Positions 9,248-17,265 of a stretch of DNA of 64,000 bases are shown here, piece by piece. This DNA is from Sphingomonas pituitosa NBRC 102491 (GTDB lineage Bacteria > Pseudomonadota > Alphaproteobacteria > Sphingomonadales > Sphingomonadaceae): positions 1-64,000 of the forward strand of contig NZ_BCYY01000022.1 in assembly GCF_001598435.1 (NCBI RefSeq), written 5' to 3'. The notes under the pieces were generated by a model. It was not told where the DNA came from and searched no databases. It saw only the letters and a list, made by a program, of their open reading frames with translations. Made by a program: the position numbers and the translations under genes. Position 1 is the stretch's first letter; each line of letters starts with the position of its first letter.

Positions 9248-9952
9248 ATGCAGTCCCCGTCCGAAACGCCCGCCGCCGTCCGCATCCTCGTCGTGGAGGA
9301 TGATGCCCAGCTCAACGCGCTGCTCGTCCGGCAGCTGTCCGCGCTGGGTTATGACGTGGAGAGCGCGGAGGACGGGCGCGCGGCGATCGCCACCCTCGCC
9401 CGCGCGCAGTTCGATGCGGTATTGCTCGATCGCATGCTGCCCGCGATCGAGGGTGTCGAAGTCCTGCGCCGCATGCGCGCCGAAGGCGTGGAGACGCCGG
9501 TGATCCTGCTCACCGCGCTGGGGCTGACCCAGGAGCGGGTGGAAGGCCTGGAGGCCGGCGCCGACGACTATATCGTCAAGCCGTTTGAGATCGACGAGCT
9601 CAACGCCCGCATCCGCGCGGTGCTGCGCCGCCGCAGCACGCCCGCAGCCGACAATGCGACGCTGAGCGCAGGCGATGTGACCGTGAGCGTGCTGCGCCAC
9701 CGCGTCACCCGCGCCGGCAAGCCGATCGAATTGCAGAAGACAGAGTTGAAGCTACTCGCCGAGCTGGTCCGCGAGGCGGGCAGCGTGCTGTCGCGCAAGA
9801 TGCTGATCGAACGCGTCTGGGGCTACGACTTCGTGCCGACCACCAATATCGTCGACGTCCACATCCTCAAGCTGCGCCAGCGGCTGGAAATGCCCGGCCT
9901 GCCCGATCCGATCGCGACGGTGCGGGGCGTGGGCTACATGTTCCGCGCCTGA
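9248..9952 (+). CDS. OmpR/PhoB-type response regulator
   Basis: 234-residue DNA-binding response regulator. The receiver domain (residues about 11-125) has the acidic pair E17/D18-D19, the phospho-acceptor D61 (AVLLDRMLP) and the conserved Lys in DDYIVKPFE. The C-terminal winged-helix domain includes LQKTELKLLAELVREAG, VWGYDF and VDVHILKLRQRL. The start at 9248 is chosen over a GTG at 9239 because the AAGGG at 9235-9239 then has proper spacing. The kinase gene follows after 3 bases, so they form one operon and a cognate pair. Its regulon is unknown. Confidence 0.93.
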   Translation: MQSPSETPAAVRILVVEDDAQLNALLVRQLSALGYDVESAEDGRAAIATLARAQFDAVLLDRMLPAIEGVEVLRRMRAEGVETPVILLTALGLTQERVEGLEAGADDYIVKPFEIDELNARIRAVLRRRSTPAADNATLSAGDVTVSVLRHRVTRAGKPIELQKTELKLLAELVREAGSVLSRKMLIERVWGYDFVPTTNIVDVHILKLRQRLEMPGLPDPIATVRGVGYMFRA

Positions 9953-9955
9953 GCG

Positions 9956-11302
9956 GTGCCGCGGCGGCGCCTCCATTCGCTCGGGCGGATCGCGATCGCC
10001 TTCGCGCTCGGCCTCTCGGCCGCGACGACGCTCGCCGGCGTGGGTGTGTACCTCGCGCTGCTCGACGCGATCGATCATCAGGTGGATCTGCGACTGCAAG
10101 GCGAGGCGCGCGAGTTGCTGGAGGGCAATGCCGACCTGCCCGAAATCGCCCGGCGCATCACCCGCGAGAGCAGCGAGCGCGAGAGCGCCGATATCGGCTT
10201 CCTCCTACGCGATTCCGCCGGGCGGGTGATCGCCGGCAACATCGCGCCGGCGCATCCGCTGCCGATCGGCGTCTCCACGCTCCGGCACGACGCGGCGATC
10301 CCCGGCCTCAGCCGCGGCAGGGCCTGGGTGAAGCGGCTGCCCGGCGGCGAGACGCTGGCACTCGTGGCGGAAAGCGAACCGGTCGACCAGCACGATCACC
10401 GGCGCGTGCGCATCCTGGCGATGGGCTTCGGCGCGGTGGTGGCGCTGCTGCTGATCGGCACCTTCGCGCTGATCCGCGCGATCCGCATCAACATCGCGGC
10501 GATCGGCAGCACCGCCGAGGCGATCATCGACGGCGACCTGCGCGCGCGGGTGCCGGTGAACCGGCCCGGCAGCGCATTTGGCGGGCTGGCGGTGACGTTC
10601 AACCGCATGCTCGACCGGATCGGCGACCTGATGACCGGCATGCGCGGCATCTCCAACGACATCGCCCACGACCTGCGCACCCCGCTGGCGCGGCTGCACG
10701 GCCGGCTGGCGGCGCTGGCCGTCGCGCCGGAGGCGGCGCCAGTCCGGGAGGAACTGGCCGATGCCGTGGCCGAGAGCGAGGAGATCCTCGCGATCTTCGC
10801 CGCCATCCTGCGCATCACCGAAATCGAGGGTGGCGAGCGCCGCGCGGGTTTCGAGCGCGTCGACCTCGCCGCGCTCGCGGGCGAGGTGGGCGAAGGACTG
10901 GAACTGGTAGCTACCGAAAGCGGTCGCGACTTCACCTTCCTGTCGCCGGACATGGTGGTGCCGGTCGAGGGCGATCCGCGCCTCCTTACCCAGCTGGTGG
11001 TCAACCTGATCGAGAATGCCGTCACCCATACGCCTGCCGGCAGCACCGTGCGGCTGGCGGTGCGACGCGAGGCCGGCGCGGCGCTGCTCAGCATCGAAGA
11101 CGACGGCCCCGGCATCCCCGCCGCGGACCGAGACCGCGCGCTGCGGCGCTTCGGAAGGCTCGACGCCAGCCGGCACACGCGCGGGCACGGGCTGGGCCTG
11201 CCGCTCGCAGTGGCGATCGCCCGGCTGCACCACGGCACGCTGACGCTGGAGGATGCGCGCCCCGGCCTGCGCGTTACGCTGCGGCTGGCGCTGGCGGCCT
11301 GA
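9956..11302 (+). CDS. Sensor histidine kinase
   Basis: 448-residue inner-membrane sensor kinase with a GTG start, 3 bases behind the response regulator. Two membrane segments (about residues 10-35 and 155-178, the second AVVALLLIGTFALI) flank a periplasmic sensor region. These are followed by a HAMP linker, a HisKA box (DIAHDLRTPLARLH, phospho-His H238) and a HATPase domain with LVVNLIENAVTHTP, EDDGPGIP and the G-box GHGLGLPLA. The organisation resembles QseC/PmrB-type kinases, but the signal cannot be inferred. Its 3' end lies 33 bp from the prophage attL, so the prophage did not interrupt it. Confidence 0.93.
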   Translation: MPRRRLHSLGRIAIAFALGLSAATTLAGVGVYLALLDAIDHQVDLRLQGEARELLEGNADLPEIARRITRESSERESADIGFLLRDSAGRVIAGNIAPAHPLPIGVSTLRHDAAIPGLSRGRAWVKRLPGGETLALVAESEPVDQHDHRRVRILAMGFGAVVALLLIGTFALIRAIRINIAAIGSTAEAIIDGDLRARVPVNRPGSAFGGLAVTFNRMLDRIGDLMTGMRGISNDIAHDLRTPLARLHGRLAALAVAPEAAPVREELADAVAESEEILAIFAAILRITEIEGGERRAGFERVDLAALAGEVGEGLELVATESGRDFTFLSPDMVVPVEGDPRLLTQLVVNLIENAVTHTPAGSTVRLAVRREAGAALLSIEDDGPGIPAADRDRALRRFGRLDASRHTRGHGLGLPLAVAIARLHHGTLTLEDARPGLRVTLRLALAA

Positions 11303-11335
11303 TCGTTCGGACTGTCGGGAAGGGTAGAAGGCGGC

Positions 11336-11384
11336 TGGTGGAGCTGAGGGGAATCGAACCCCTGACCTCTGCAGTGCGATTGCA
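11336..11384. repeat. attL, 49-bp direct repeat of the tRNA-Ala 3' end
   Basis: Identical to 48992-49040. This copy is the displaced original 3' part of the tRNA-Ala gene. Similarity continues outward for a further 10 bases (TAGAAGGCGG) with one base inserted. To the right, identity stops exactly after the anticodon-stem TGCA. Confidence 0.93.
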
Positions 11385-11465
11385 TTCTAGGTTGACGAAA
11401 ACGGCAGATTTCCGTCGATTGCTACTCCCGAATGGCGCGAACAAGCGAAGAACATAAGGCTGTTT

Positions 11466-11485
11466 GCGATACCAGCGCGATACCA
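11466..11485 (+). promoter_or_regulatory. Candidate integrase arm-type sites, left arm
   Basis: Two copies of GCGATACCA spaced 11 bases apart, 81 bp inside attL. The same 22-bp block (11464-11485) recurs at 48899-48920, 71 bp inside attR and in the same orientation. Tandem short repeats at similar distances on both sides of the core are typical of integrase arm-binding sites; that role is inferred. Confidence 0.6.
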
Positions 11486-12022
11486 GAACTAGCGGCACGA
11501 TCTCGCATCAAGCGCATCCATGCTCGGCATTGCAGCTGTCCGGCTTGGACAGGAGGCATAATGCGCCCCCCTAGCCGAGAGGGAGAGTAGCACGCGGGAT
11601 AGCTATAACATCCATAACATCGGCCGTTTTCCGCCACTTTTGACCTAACAAAATAGCTGACCTCGATATAACCGGGTTATGGTGGAGTGATATAATCTTT
11701 CTAGAAATTATAATCGTTCATTTACAGTACCTTGCCACGCTTCTCGTCCCTGAGGTTAACATTGATTATGCCTCAGCTATAACATTTTAAGTTTGCTAAA
11801 TCAGTGACTTAGGATCACATAAGGCAGCAGATCAGCGAAATTATGTCTTCCCGCCCCCTAGAGGGTAGGAAAGCGTCGCGCTGACGCATCATCTTCTTGT
11901 GCAAGAGGCCCGGCAGGGAGCAGCCTTAGCTGCATCAGATCGCATCACGTTATCGCGCCTGCTCCCTCTGAGGGCGGCTCAGCGGCGATAGACTGCATCA
12001 AAAGGGGCACGAAAAGGGGGCG

Positions 12023-12044
12023 GGCGAGGCGGGGGGAAAAGCGC
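12023..12044 (+). other. Candidate cos site (P2-type)
   Basis: GGCGAGGCGGGGGGAAAAGC followed by GC closely matches the cohesive end of P2/P4 (GGCGAGGCGGGGAAAGCAC as I remember it). The position, left of the portal/terminase end of the late gene block, is where P2 has cos. This implies a cos-packaging phage. Confidence 0.6.
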
Positions 12045-12380
12045 TCTTTTCGGGGTTGCAGTGGTCGAGGGGGCAGGGGGTGGGCGCCCGAGCCGCTGGA
12101 GACCGCATGAAGGTCGATCTGGCTCGGCGGCTGAGATTCGCACCACGATCACGCCCACTCCCTACGGCGCTCCCGGCGGGTGCTGGCCCAGTCTATTTGC
12201 GGTCATGCGGTGGGGCTCAGCCCTTTCACTCACACAACAATGTTACACACAATATGCAGGCATCTCCGCGCGTGGCTCATCATTATTCGCTTTACACAAC
12301 CTAAGATGAAGCATAGGAGGAATGCATCGGCGGTGATCGCCGATCGGGCACCTCGCCGGATCAGGGGTTGGAACAAGACA

Positions 12381-12587
12381 ATGACCAGCTACATCGCCAC
12401 CATGAATGACGCCGCCAAGACCGACATTCAGGTTACCCCGCGGGCACGCGAAATCGAAGCCTATGGCTTGGTCCAGGCGATCCTTGAAGAAGCCCGCCGC
12501 ACCCCCGCCTACAAGGCGCTGCGCCAGGCCGAAGATGCGCAGATCATTTCGATTGAGATCGACGGCGAAGTGATCACCCAGTTTTGA
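12381..12587 (+). CDS. Small hypothetical phage protein
   Basis: 68 residues, acidic and helical in look (REIEAYGLVQAILEEARR), with no recognised domain. Alternative in-frame starts exist at 12306, 12333 and 12402, and none has an ideally placed ribosome site, so the N-terminus is uncertain. It is first of three small plus-strand genes between the cos-like site and the Dam gene. The TTG start of the next gene overlaps its stop. Confidence 0.5.
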   Translation: MTSYIATMNDAAKTDIQVTPRAREIEAYGLVQAILEEARRTPAYKALRQAEDAQIISIEIDGEVITQF

Positions 12588-12835
12588 GCCGCCATCGCTC
12601 GCGCATCACCCTTCTCGCTCCAGCGCCTCGCGCGCTGGAGCTTATCCGTTGGCATACCCCGGCGGGAGCGCAAGCGCTCGGCTACATCCAGCGCGGCGAG
12701 GATCAGGGGCGGCTACTGCGCCTCGCCTCCGGATCGCTGGTCATCCAGCTGCCCACCGGCGCGATCGGTACGCTAGACCAGCGCAAGGCGCAGGCAATGC
12801 TGGACGGAGAGAATAATGCCCCGCCCAACCCGTGA
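12584..12835 (+). CDS. Small hypothetical phage protein
   Basis: 83 residues from a TTG start that overlaps the preceding stop codon. The sequence LELIRWHTPAGAQALGYIQR..LLRLASGSLVIQLPTGAI reads as a compact beta-rich protein, but I do not recognise a family. Its 3' end overlaps the next gene by 20 bases, supporting translational coupling. Confidence 0.5.
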   Translation: MSRHRSRITLLAPAPRALELIRWHTPAGAQALGYIQRGEDQGRLLRLASGSLVIQLPTGAIGTLDQRKAQAMLDGENNAPPNP

Positions 12836-13217
12836 AAGTCTGGCGGTCGACCGTATCACCGATGTCTACGGCACCGAATGGCTGGTATCTGAGTTTCGAC
12901 CCAGCGGTCAGGGTTTTGCGCTGCCGCTTGGCTGGCCCGTAGAAGGTGTAGGCCCCGGCAACCCGCGCGTCATTACCACGGCTGCGCTCGCCGAGTATTT
13001 GCAGTCGGTCGAGCGCCCGCGGGATATCGTGCTGCCAATTGGCGCCAGCACCATCAAGCGCCTGCGCGCCGAGTTGGACCTGCATTTCGAGTGGAACGCC
13101 TGGTGGGCAGCCCGAGCGGACGATCTGCACACGATGACGCTGGAGCAATTCTGTCGCCGCCACGGCTGCTCGATGGGTGCGGCCAGCCAGCGCCGGCGGG
13201 CCACGCCGAGAGCATGA
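12816..13217 (+). CDS. Hypothetical phage protein
   Basis: 133 residues with no recognised domain. The C-terminal part (MTLEQFCRRHGCSMGAASQRR) looks helix-turn-helix-like and basic, which might suggest DNA binding near the cos end, but this is weak. It is last gene of the small left-end cluster and stops 4 bases before the hairpin terminator that separates it from the convergent Dam gene. Confidence 0.6.
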   Translation: MPRPTRESLAVDRITDVYGTEWLVSEFRPSGQGFALPLGWPVEGVGPGNPRVITTAALAEYLQSVERPRDIVLPIGASTIKRLRAELDLHFEWNAWWAARADDLHTMTLEQFCRRHGCSMGAASQRRRATPRA

Positions 13218-13220
13218 AAA

Positions 13221-13248
13221 GAGCCCGGAAGCTCGTGCTTCCGGGCTC
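13221..13248 (-). terminator. Rho-independent terminator after dam
   Basis: A perfect 12-bp stem (13221-13232 with 13237-13248) around a TCGT loop, followed on the minus strand by TTTT (13217-13220). It ends the terminase-portal-dam transcript; the stem can also stop the convergent plus-strand genes. Confidence 0.85.
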
Positions 13249-13275
13249 GCGGAAATCGGTCGCGCGCGACCGTAA

Positions 13276-14079
13276 TCAGCCGGGCAGCGGGAAATTGCTG
13301 ATCAGCAGCTCACCGGCCTTGGAGGCAGCGCCCTTCGCCACCGTGTATGTCGTGCCCACCTCGGTCATTGCAAAAGCGCCGAACACCTCGCGCACGCCCG
13401 GCGTGTCGTTCAGCGAGAGCAGGAACTTGCCCTTGATGCCGGCGAGCTGGGCGGCAAGCCGCTCGAAATCGTCGCGGCCGAAGACCTCCTGGCCATAGTC
13501 GGTCTCGCATCCCCAATAGGGCGGATCGAGGTAGAACAGCGTGCCGGCGCGATCGTAGCGATCGATGAACGCGGCATAGTTCAGCTGCTCGATCACCACG
13601 CCGGCCAGGCGATCATGGATGTCCGCGAGCCCCGGCTCGAGCTTGGTGATGTTGAACCGCGCGCCCTGGGTCACGTCCACCCCGAACACGCGCCCGTTCA
13701 CCTTCCCCCCGAAGGCGAGCCGCTGCAGATACAGGAACCGCGCCGCGCGCTGGAGATCGGTGAGGCGCTCGCTGGGCAGCGCCCGGAGCCGCTCAAACTC
13801 GGCACGACTGGCGACGCGAAAGCGCAGCATGTCGAGCAGATAGGGATAGTGCTCCTGCAGCACGCGGAAGAACGTCGCGACGTCGCCGCTGACGTCGTTG
13901 ATCACCTCGGCCTTCGGCCGCTGCCGGCGGCGCAGGAAGATGCCGCCCATGCCGACGAAGGGCTCGGCGTAGAGCTGGTGGTCGACCTGCTCGATGATGC
14001 GAACGATGCGGCCGGCGAGATTACGCTTGCCGCCGATATAGCCGGCGGCGGGAGACACGGGGGTAACGGCACTCAGCAT
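13276..14079 (-). CDS. Dam-family DNA adenine N6-methyltransferase
   Basis: Transfers a methyl group from S-adenosylmethionine to adenine in DNA. 267 residues from the ATG at 14079; an upstream in-frame extension to 14178 is basic and low-complexity and probably untranslated. The D12-class motifs are GYIGGKRNLA (residues 13-22, AdoMet binding), FVGMGGIFLRR and the catalytic DPPY (185-188). It is transcribed after terminase and portal, ending at the hairpin at 13221. A phage Dam usually protects virion DNA from restriction or modulates packaging; the target sequence cannot be read from the protein. The phage carries a second, unrelated adenine methyltransferase at 46089. Confidence 0.88.
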   Translation of the reverse strand: MLSAVTPVSPAAGYIGGKRNLAGRIVRIIEQVDHQLYAEPFVGMGGIFLRRRQRPKAEVINDVSGDVATFFRVLQEHYPYLLDMLRFRVASRAEFERLRALPSERLTDLQRAARFLYLQRLAFGGKVNGRVFGVDVTQGARFNITKLEPGLADIHDRLAGVVIEQLNYAAFIDRYDRAGTLFYLDPPYWGCETDYGQEVFGRDDFERLAAQLAGIKGKFLLSLNDTPGVREVFGAFAMTEVGTTYTVAKGAASKAGELLISNFPLPG

Positions 14080-14232
14080 GGTGGAAGGCTCTGCCTCTTC
14101 TGGGGTTGGCGCTGCCGGTCGGCGGCGCAAGGGGAACCGCCGACCGCGACCAGGCCGGCGGGATCTTGGGGGCGCCACGGTGACACGGCACCCGATCTGT
14201 AGGAAACAGCCGGAAGCGCAGGCGAAACGGTT

Positions 14233-15297
14233 TTATGCGGCGGCGGCCTGCTTTCGCTCGCGAAACCGGATGACCTCGCGCCCGACCAGCTCGTTGAACT
14301 GCAGCAGCCGCACCTGCAGCGGCAGGATCTCCAGCTCGAAGAACATGTCGACCGCCTGGAGCGGGTTGCCAAAGCCGCTGGAGCCCTGCGCCGGCACGAT
14401 GCCGAGCAGCTGGGGCGGCACGCGGTGTGCGGCGAGCACGTCGTCGCGCGTCGCGTTCTTGATGCCGAGAAACTCGTCCTTCGCGCCCACCTCGGCGATC
14501 GGCAGGATCTTGAGGCTCCCCTCCTTGGCGTTCGGCGCGTGCACGAACAGGTTGCGGAAGTTGCCCGGCCCGCGCGACGCCTTGAGCGCCGTCTTCAAGG
14601 CGGTGGTGTCCTTCTCGTCGATTTCGCCGGTGGCATAGAGGATATACCCGGCATGGCTGCCGTTCAGATAATAGCGGCGGCGGAACAGCGTCGCCGCCTC
14701 GTTGAGCAACGCCGACTGCAGCGCGCTCAGATATTCCGGCACGCCGTAGATCTCCTGGTTCACGTCCGGCTGGCAGACCTGCTGCACGCTGCCGGGGGCG
14801 AACTCCACCTCGTCGCGGTCCCCGGGCACATAGAAGAACCGCCCCGCCTCCACCCCGCGCCGGGTGTATTTGGCGATGGCATGCTCATAGCGCAGCACGC
14901 CGCCCAGGACGTTGCGGCGCTCCTCCAGATAGCCGTTGCCGAACACGAGGAAATCCTGCGCCAGCGCCTCGAACGCCGCGGTGCCGAGCAGCGGCGATGC
15001 CTGGAACGAGGCCACCAGCAGGTTGCGCTTGAGCATGATGGCGCTGCTGTGGTGCGGCGATACGCGGAACGCGCGCGCCAGGCCGTCCAGGCTCACCGGC
15101 GGTTCGTACCAGCGGCCGTTGTGCCAGCACTCGGCCATGTCGAGCAGCTCGCGCCGGTTGAGCACCGGCTCCGGATCGCCGAAGCTGAACGCCAGGCCAC
15201 CCGAGCTGGTCTCTTCCTTCGCCGGCACCAAAGCCCCAGACGACGCCGCCGCCGTTTCCTGCCGGGACATCGTCCGCGCCCGAGTCCGCTTCGCCAT
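14233..15297 (-). CDS. Portal protein (P2 gpQ family)
   Basis: 354 residues, matching P2 gpQ length. It forms the dodecameric head vertex through which DNA is packaged and to which the tail attaches. Recognisable blocks are FSFGDPEPVLNRRELLD, DFLVFGNGYLEERRN, GVPEYLSALQSALLNEAATL, FRRRYYLNGSHAGYILY and VPPQLLGIVPAQGSSGFG. The ATG at 15297 follows a TTGGAG ribosome site inside the end of the terminase frame. Together with the terminase it forms the leftward late operon, as in P2. Confidence 0.93.
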   Translation of the reverse strand: MAKRTRARTMSRQETAAASSGALVPAKEETSSGGLAFSFGDPEPVLNRRELLDMAECWHNGRWYEPPVSLDGLARAFRVSPHHSSAIMLKRNLLVASFQASPLLGTAAFEALAQDFLVFGNGYLEERRNVLGGVLRYEHAIAKYTRRGVEAGRFFYVPGDRDEVEFAPGSVQQVCQPDVNQEIYGVPEYLSALQSALLNEAATLFRRRYYLNGSHAGYILYATGEIDEKDTTALKTALKASRGPGNFRNLFVHAPNAKEGSLKILPIAEVGAKDEFLGIKNATRDDVLAAHRVPPQLLGIVPAQGSSGFGNPLQAVDMFFELEILPLQVRLLQFNELVGREVIRFRERKQAAAA

Positions 15298-17104
15298 CGA
15301 TTATCTCCAAGCGCGTCTGCGGCCGCGCGCTGCCGTCCAGTGGTTCGTTGATCAGGATGTGCATCACGGCCCAGGCCAGGTCGCCGTGGCCGATGCTTTC
15401 GTCGCCGCGGCTGGTCTTGAAGGTGATCGCCTTGCCCGAGCTGGTGAGCGCCTTCTTGATGCTGAGGAAGCTCGACTGCACGTCGATCCAGCTCGCGTCG
15501 AATTCGATGCGGCCGCGCGCAAAGCTGTGCTGCGCCTTCATCACCATCTGCGCCTTGGACTCGAGCGAATATTCGATCTTGGTGCAGCCGCGCACCGTGC
15601 CGCTGAGCAGCTGGTACACGGCCGAGCCGATGCCGGTGGCGTCGATGCCCAGATAGGTGCAGTTGTACCGCGCGAGCCGCTGGCGGATGAACTCGGCCTG
15701 GGCCTGGTAGTCGAGCCCGCGCAGCTGGTACTTCTCGAGCAGCCGGAACTTGCCCCCGGGCCCTTCCGGCGGCAGCGCGATCACCAGCGCTGCGTTGTCG
15801 CCGTTCTCGCTCTCCTGCGGATCATAGCCGGCCCAGACCGCGCGGGTGCCCACCGGACGCGAGCTGAGCGGCTGCACGTCGAGCCAATCGACGACGCTGT
15901 CGACCGTCGCGCGCTGCAGCTCGTTGAACTTGAAGGCCGAGAGGCTGTCATCGACGAACTGGCACATCAGCAGGTTCGCGAATTCGTCGGGCGCATATTC
16001 GATGCGCAGCTCGTCCAGGTCGAACAGGTCGCAGCCGCGCGCCTCGGCATCCTCGATCGTCACGATCTGGCGCCAGATATTGTCTTCGCACAGCACGCCG
16101 GCTTTCAAGCGGCCGTGCCCGGTGTCGATCGAGACCCGGAGCTCCTTTTTCACCCGGCGATTGCGGCGCTCGCCGGTCCAATAGGGGTGCGCCTGGTGCG
16201 CCACCGTGGACGGCGTGGAGAAGTAGGTTTTCCGCCAATTCTTGTGCATCGCCATGCCGCTGGCGACCTTGTTCAGCTCCTCGAATCCATAGGTCCAGAA
16301 GAACTCGTCGAAATAGAAATTGCCGTGATATGCCTGCGCGGTGCGCGCGTTGGTGCCGAGGAAGATCAGCTGCGGCAGATCCTCGCCCTCGGGCAGCGTC
16401 TCGGCATCCAGCACGATCGGATCGCCCTGCAGCTTCACTCCCACCTTCGCCGCGAACTGGATGATGTAGCCCCGGAAGATATGCGCCTGGCTCTTCGATG
16501 CGGACAGGAAGATCATGTTGCCGCGCCCGCGCAGCGCGTCGAGCAGCGCCTCGCGGGCGAAATACCAGGTCGCGCCGATCTGGCGGGATTTCAGGATCAT
16601 GCGGGTGCGCTGGTCGCGCGCGTCCCACCAATCCTGCTGATAGCCGAACAGCTCGTCGTGGAAGATGCGCTCCAGCTCCTCCACCTGCTCGCGGGTGAAA
16701 TAGTTGGTCTTGGCCTTCTTCTTTTCGCCCCTGTTCCGGTTGCCGACCTTCTCGTTCAGGTCGCCTTCGTGCCCGCCCGGCTGCTCATAGCGCCGCACCC
16801 GCGCGGCGGTGGTGACCGCGCGCATGAGCAGGTCGATTTCCTTGAAGTCGCCGGGGGTCTTCTTGTCCTTGTCGACCAGCCCGACGATGCGCGCCTCGAT
16901 CGCGTCCTCGATCTTGGTGAGTGCCGGCGCATCGTCCCACCGATCGCGCTGGCGCCAGGACTCCACCGTCGCGCGCGAAAGCGCCAGCTCCTCGGCGATC
17001 TGGGTAACCGTCCAATAGCGCCAGTACAGGCTGCGCGCCTTCCGCCGTGCATCCACGGGGATCGGCATCGTCGATGCTGGCAGGGGTTCGTCGGCGGCAT
17101 GCAT
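14885..17104 (-). CDS. Terminase large subunit (P2 gpP family), frame runs on into portal
   Basis: ATPase/nuclease that packages DNA. The N-terminus has a helix-turn-helix (YWTVTQIAEELALSRATVESW). The ATPase part has SRQIGATWYFAREAL (Walker A-like) and IFLGTNARTAQAYHGNFYFDEFFW (Walker B); the C-terminal nuclease part has GIDATGIGSAVYQLL and HGDLAWAVMHIL. About 603 residues, close to P2 gpP, are read before the portal ATG. No stop occurs there, and the frame stays open another 137 codons to 14885 in portal DNA, giving Arg/Ala/Gly-rich sequence typical of a wrong frame. A TAA lies one base off frame at ATAATCGATGG. So a one-base indel or true stop loss near the end is likely. The start may be 17104 or the Met at 17068. 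Confidence 0.88.
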   Translation of the reverse strand: MHAADEPLPASTMPIPVDARRKARSLYWRYWTVTQIAEELALSRATVESWRQRDRWDDAPALTKIEDAIEARIVGLVDKDKKTPGDFKEIDLLMRAVTTAARVRRYEQPGGHEGDLNEKVGNRNRGEKKKAKTNYFTREQVEELERIFHDELFGYQQDWWDARDQRTRMILKSRQIGATWYFAREALLDALRGRGNMIFLSASKSQAHIFRGYIIQFAAKVGVKLQGDPIVLDAETLPEGEDLPQLIFLGTNARTAQAYHGNFYFDEFFWTYGFEELNKVASGMAMHKNWRKTYFSTPSTVAHQAHPYWTGERRNRRVKKELRVSIDTGHGRLKAGVLCEDNIWRQIVTIEDAEARGCDLFDLDELRIEYAPDEFANLLMCQFVDDSLSAFKFNELQRATVDSVVDWLDVQPLSSRPVGTRAVWAGYDPQESENGDNAALVIALPPEGPGGKFRLLEKYQLRGLDYQAQAEFIRQRLARYNCTYLGIDATGIGSAVYQLLSGTVRGCTKIEYSLESKAQMVMKAQHSFARGRIEFDASWIDVQSSFLSIKKALTSSGKAITFKTSRGDESIGHGDLAWAVMHILINEPLDGSARPQTRLEIIDGEADSGADDVPAGNGGGVVWGFGAGEGRDQLGWPGVQLRRSGAGAQPARAARHGRVLAQRPLVRTAGEPGRPGARVPRIAAPQQRHHAQAQPAGGLVPGIAAARHRGVRGAGAGFPRVRQRLSGGAPQRPGRRAAL

Positions 17105-17153
17105 GGCGCCGCGAACCTAGCCACGCCGAACGCCCGCCTTTGAGCGGCTCGCC

Positions 17154-17175
17154 TTGTGCAGCCCCGTTTCTACAA
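17154..17175. promoter_or_regulatory. Ogr-type late operator 1 (TTGTG-N12-TACAA)
   Basis: An imperfect dyad between the divergent terminase and capsid genes, with the same 12-base spacing as the sites at 26365 and 30027. P2 late promoters carry a TGT..ACA dyad bound by Ogr upstream of the -35 region. It probably drives the O-N-M-L operon and perhaps also the leftward P-Q operon. Confidence 0.75.
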
Positions 17176-17265
17176 GTCCGCTTGCTTGAGAAGATCGCCC
17201 GATCCGGTCCCTGTTCGCCTGGTCAAACGCCGCCTCGGCTCGATCACGCAGGGACCAGCACCGCC

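Larger units (their letters stand above)
11385..12380. other. Non-coding left end of the prophage
   Basis: About 1 kb without a convincing gene; overlapping open frames around 12056-12309 lack recognisable protein sequence. It contains the arm-type repeats (11466-11485), three ATAACAT repeats (11603-11611, 11612-11620, 11777-11785), a 13-bp palindrome ATAACCGGGTTAT (11668-11680), a 9-bp inverted repeat AGGGAGCAG/CTGCTCCCT (11915-11923, 11959-11967), and a cos-like sequence (12023-12044). The first 400 bases are visibly richer in A+T than the rest of the prophage. Confidence 0.6.

Noticed and set aside
11464..11485. Left repeat as remnant of an earlier tandem prophage's integrase tail
   Set aside because: Only 22 bp match, no second att follows it, and distance and orientation fit arm-type sites better; not fully excluded.
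12056..12309. Two overlapping 82-codon frames behind the cos-like site
   Set aside because: They lie on each other in different frames, lack ribosome sites, and the sequence looks non-protein.
14936..17143. 735-codon plus-strand frame opposite terminase
   Set aside because: Wrong-frame composition; the minus strand holds clear portal and terminase sequence.
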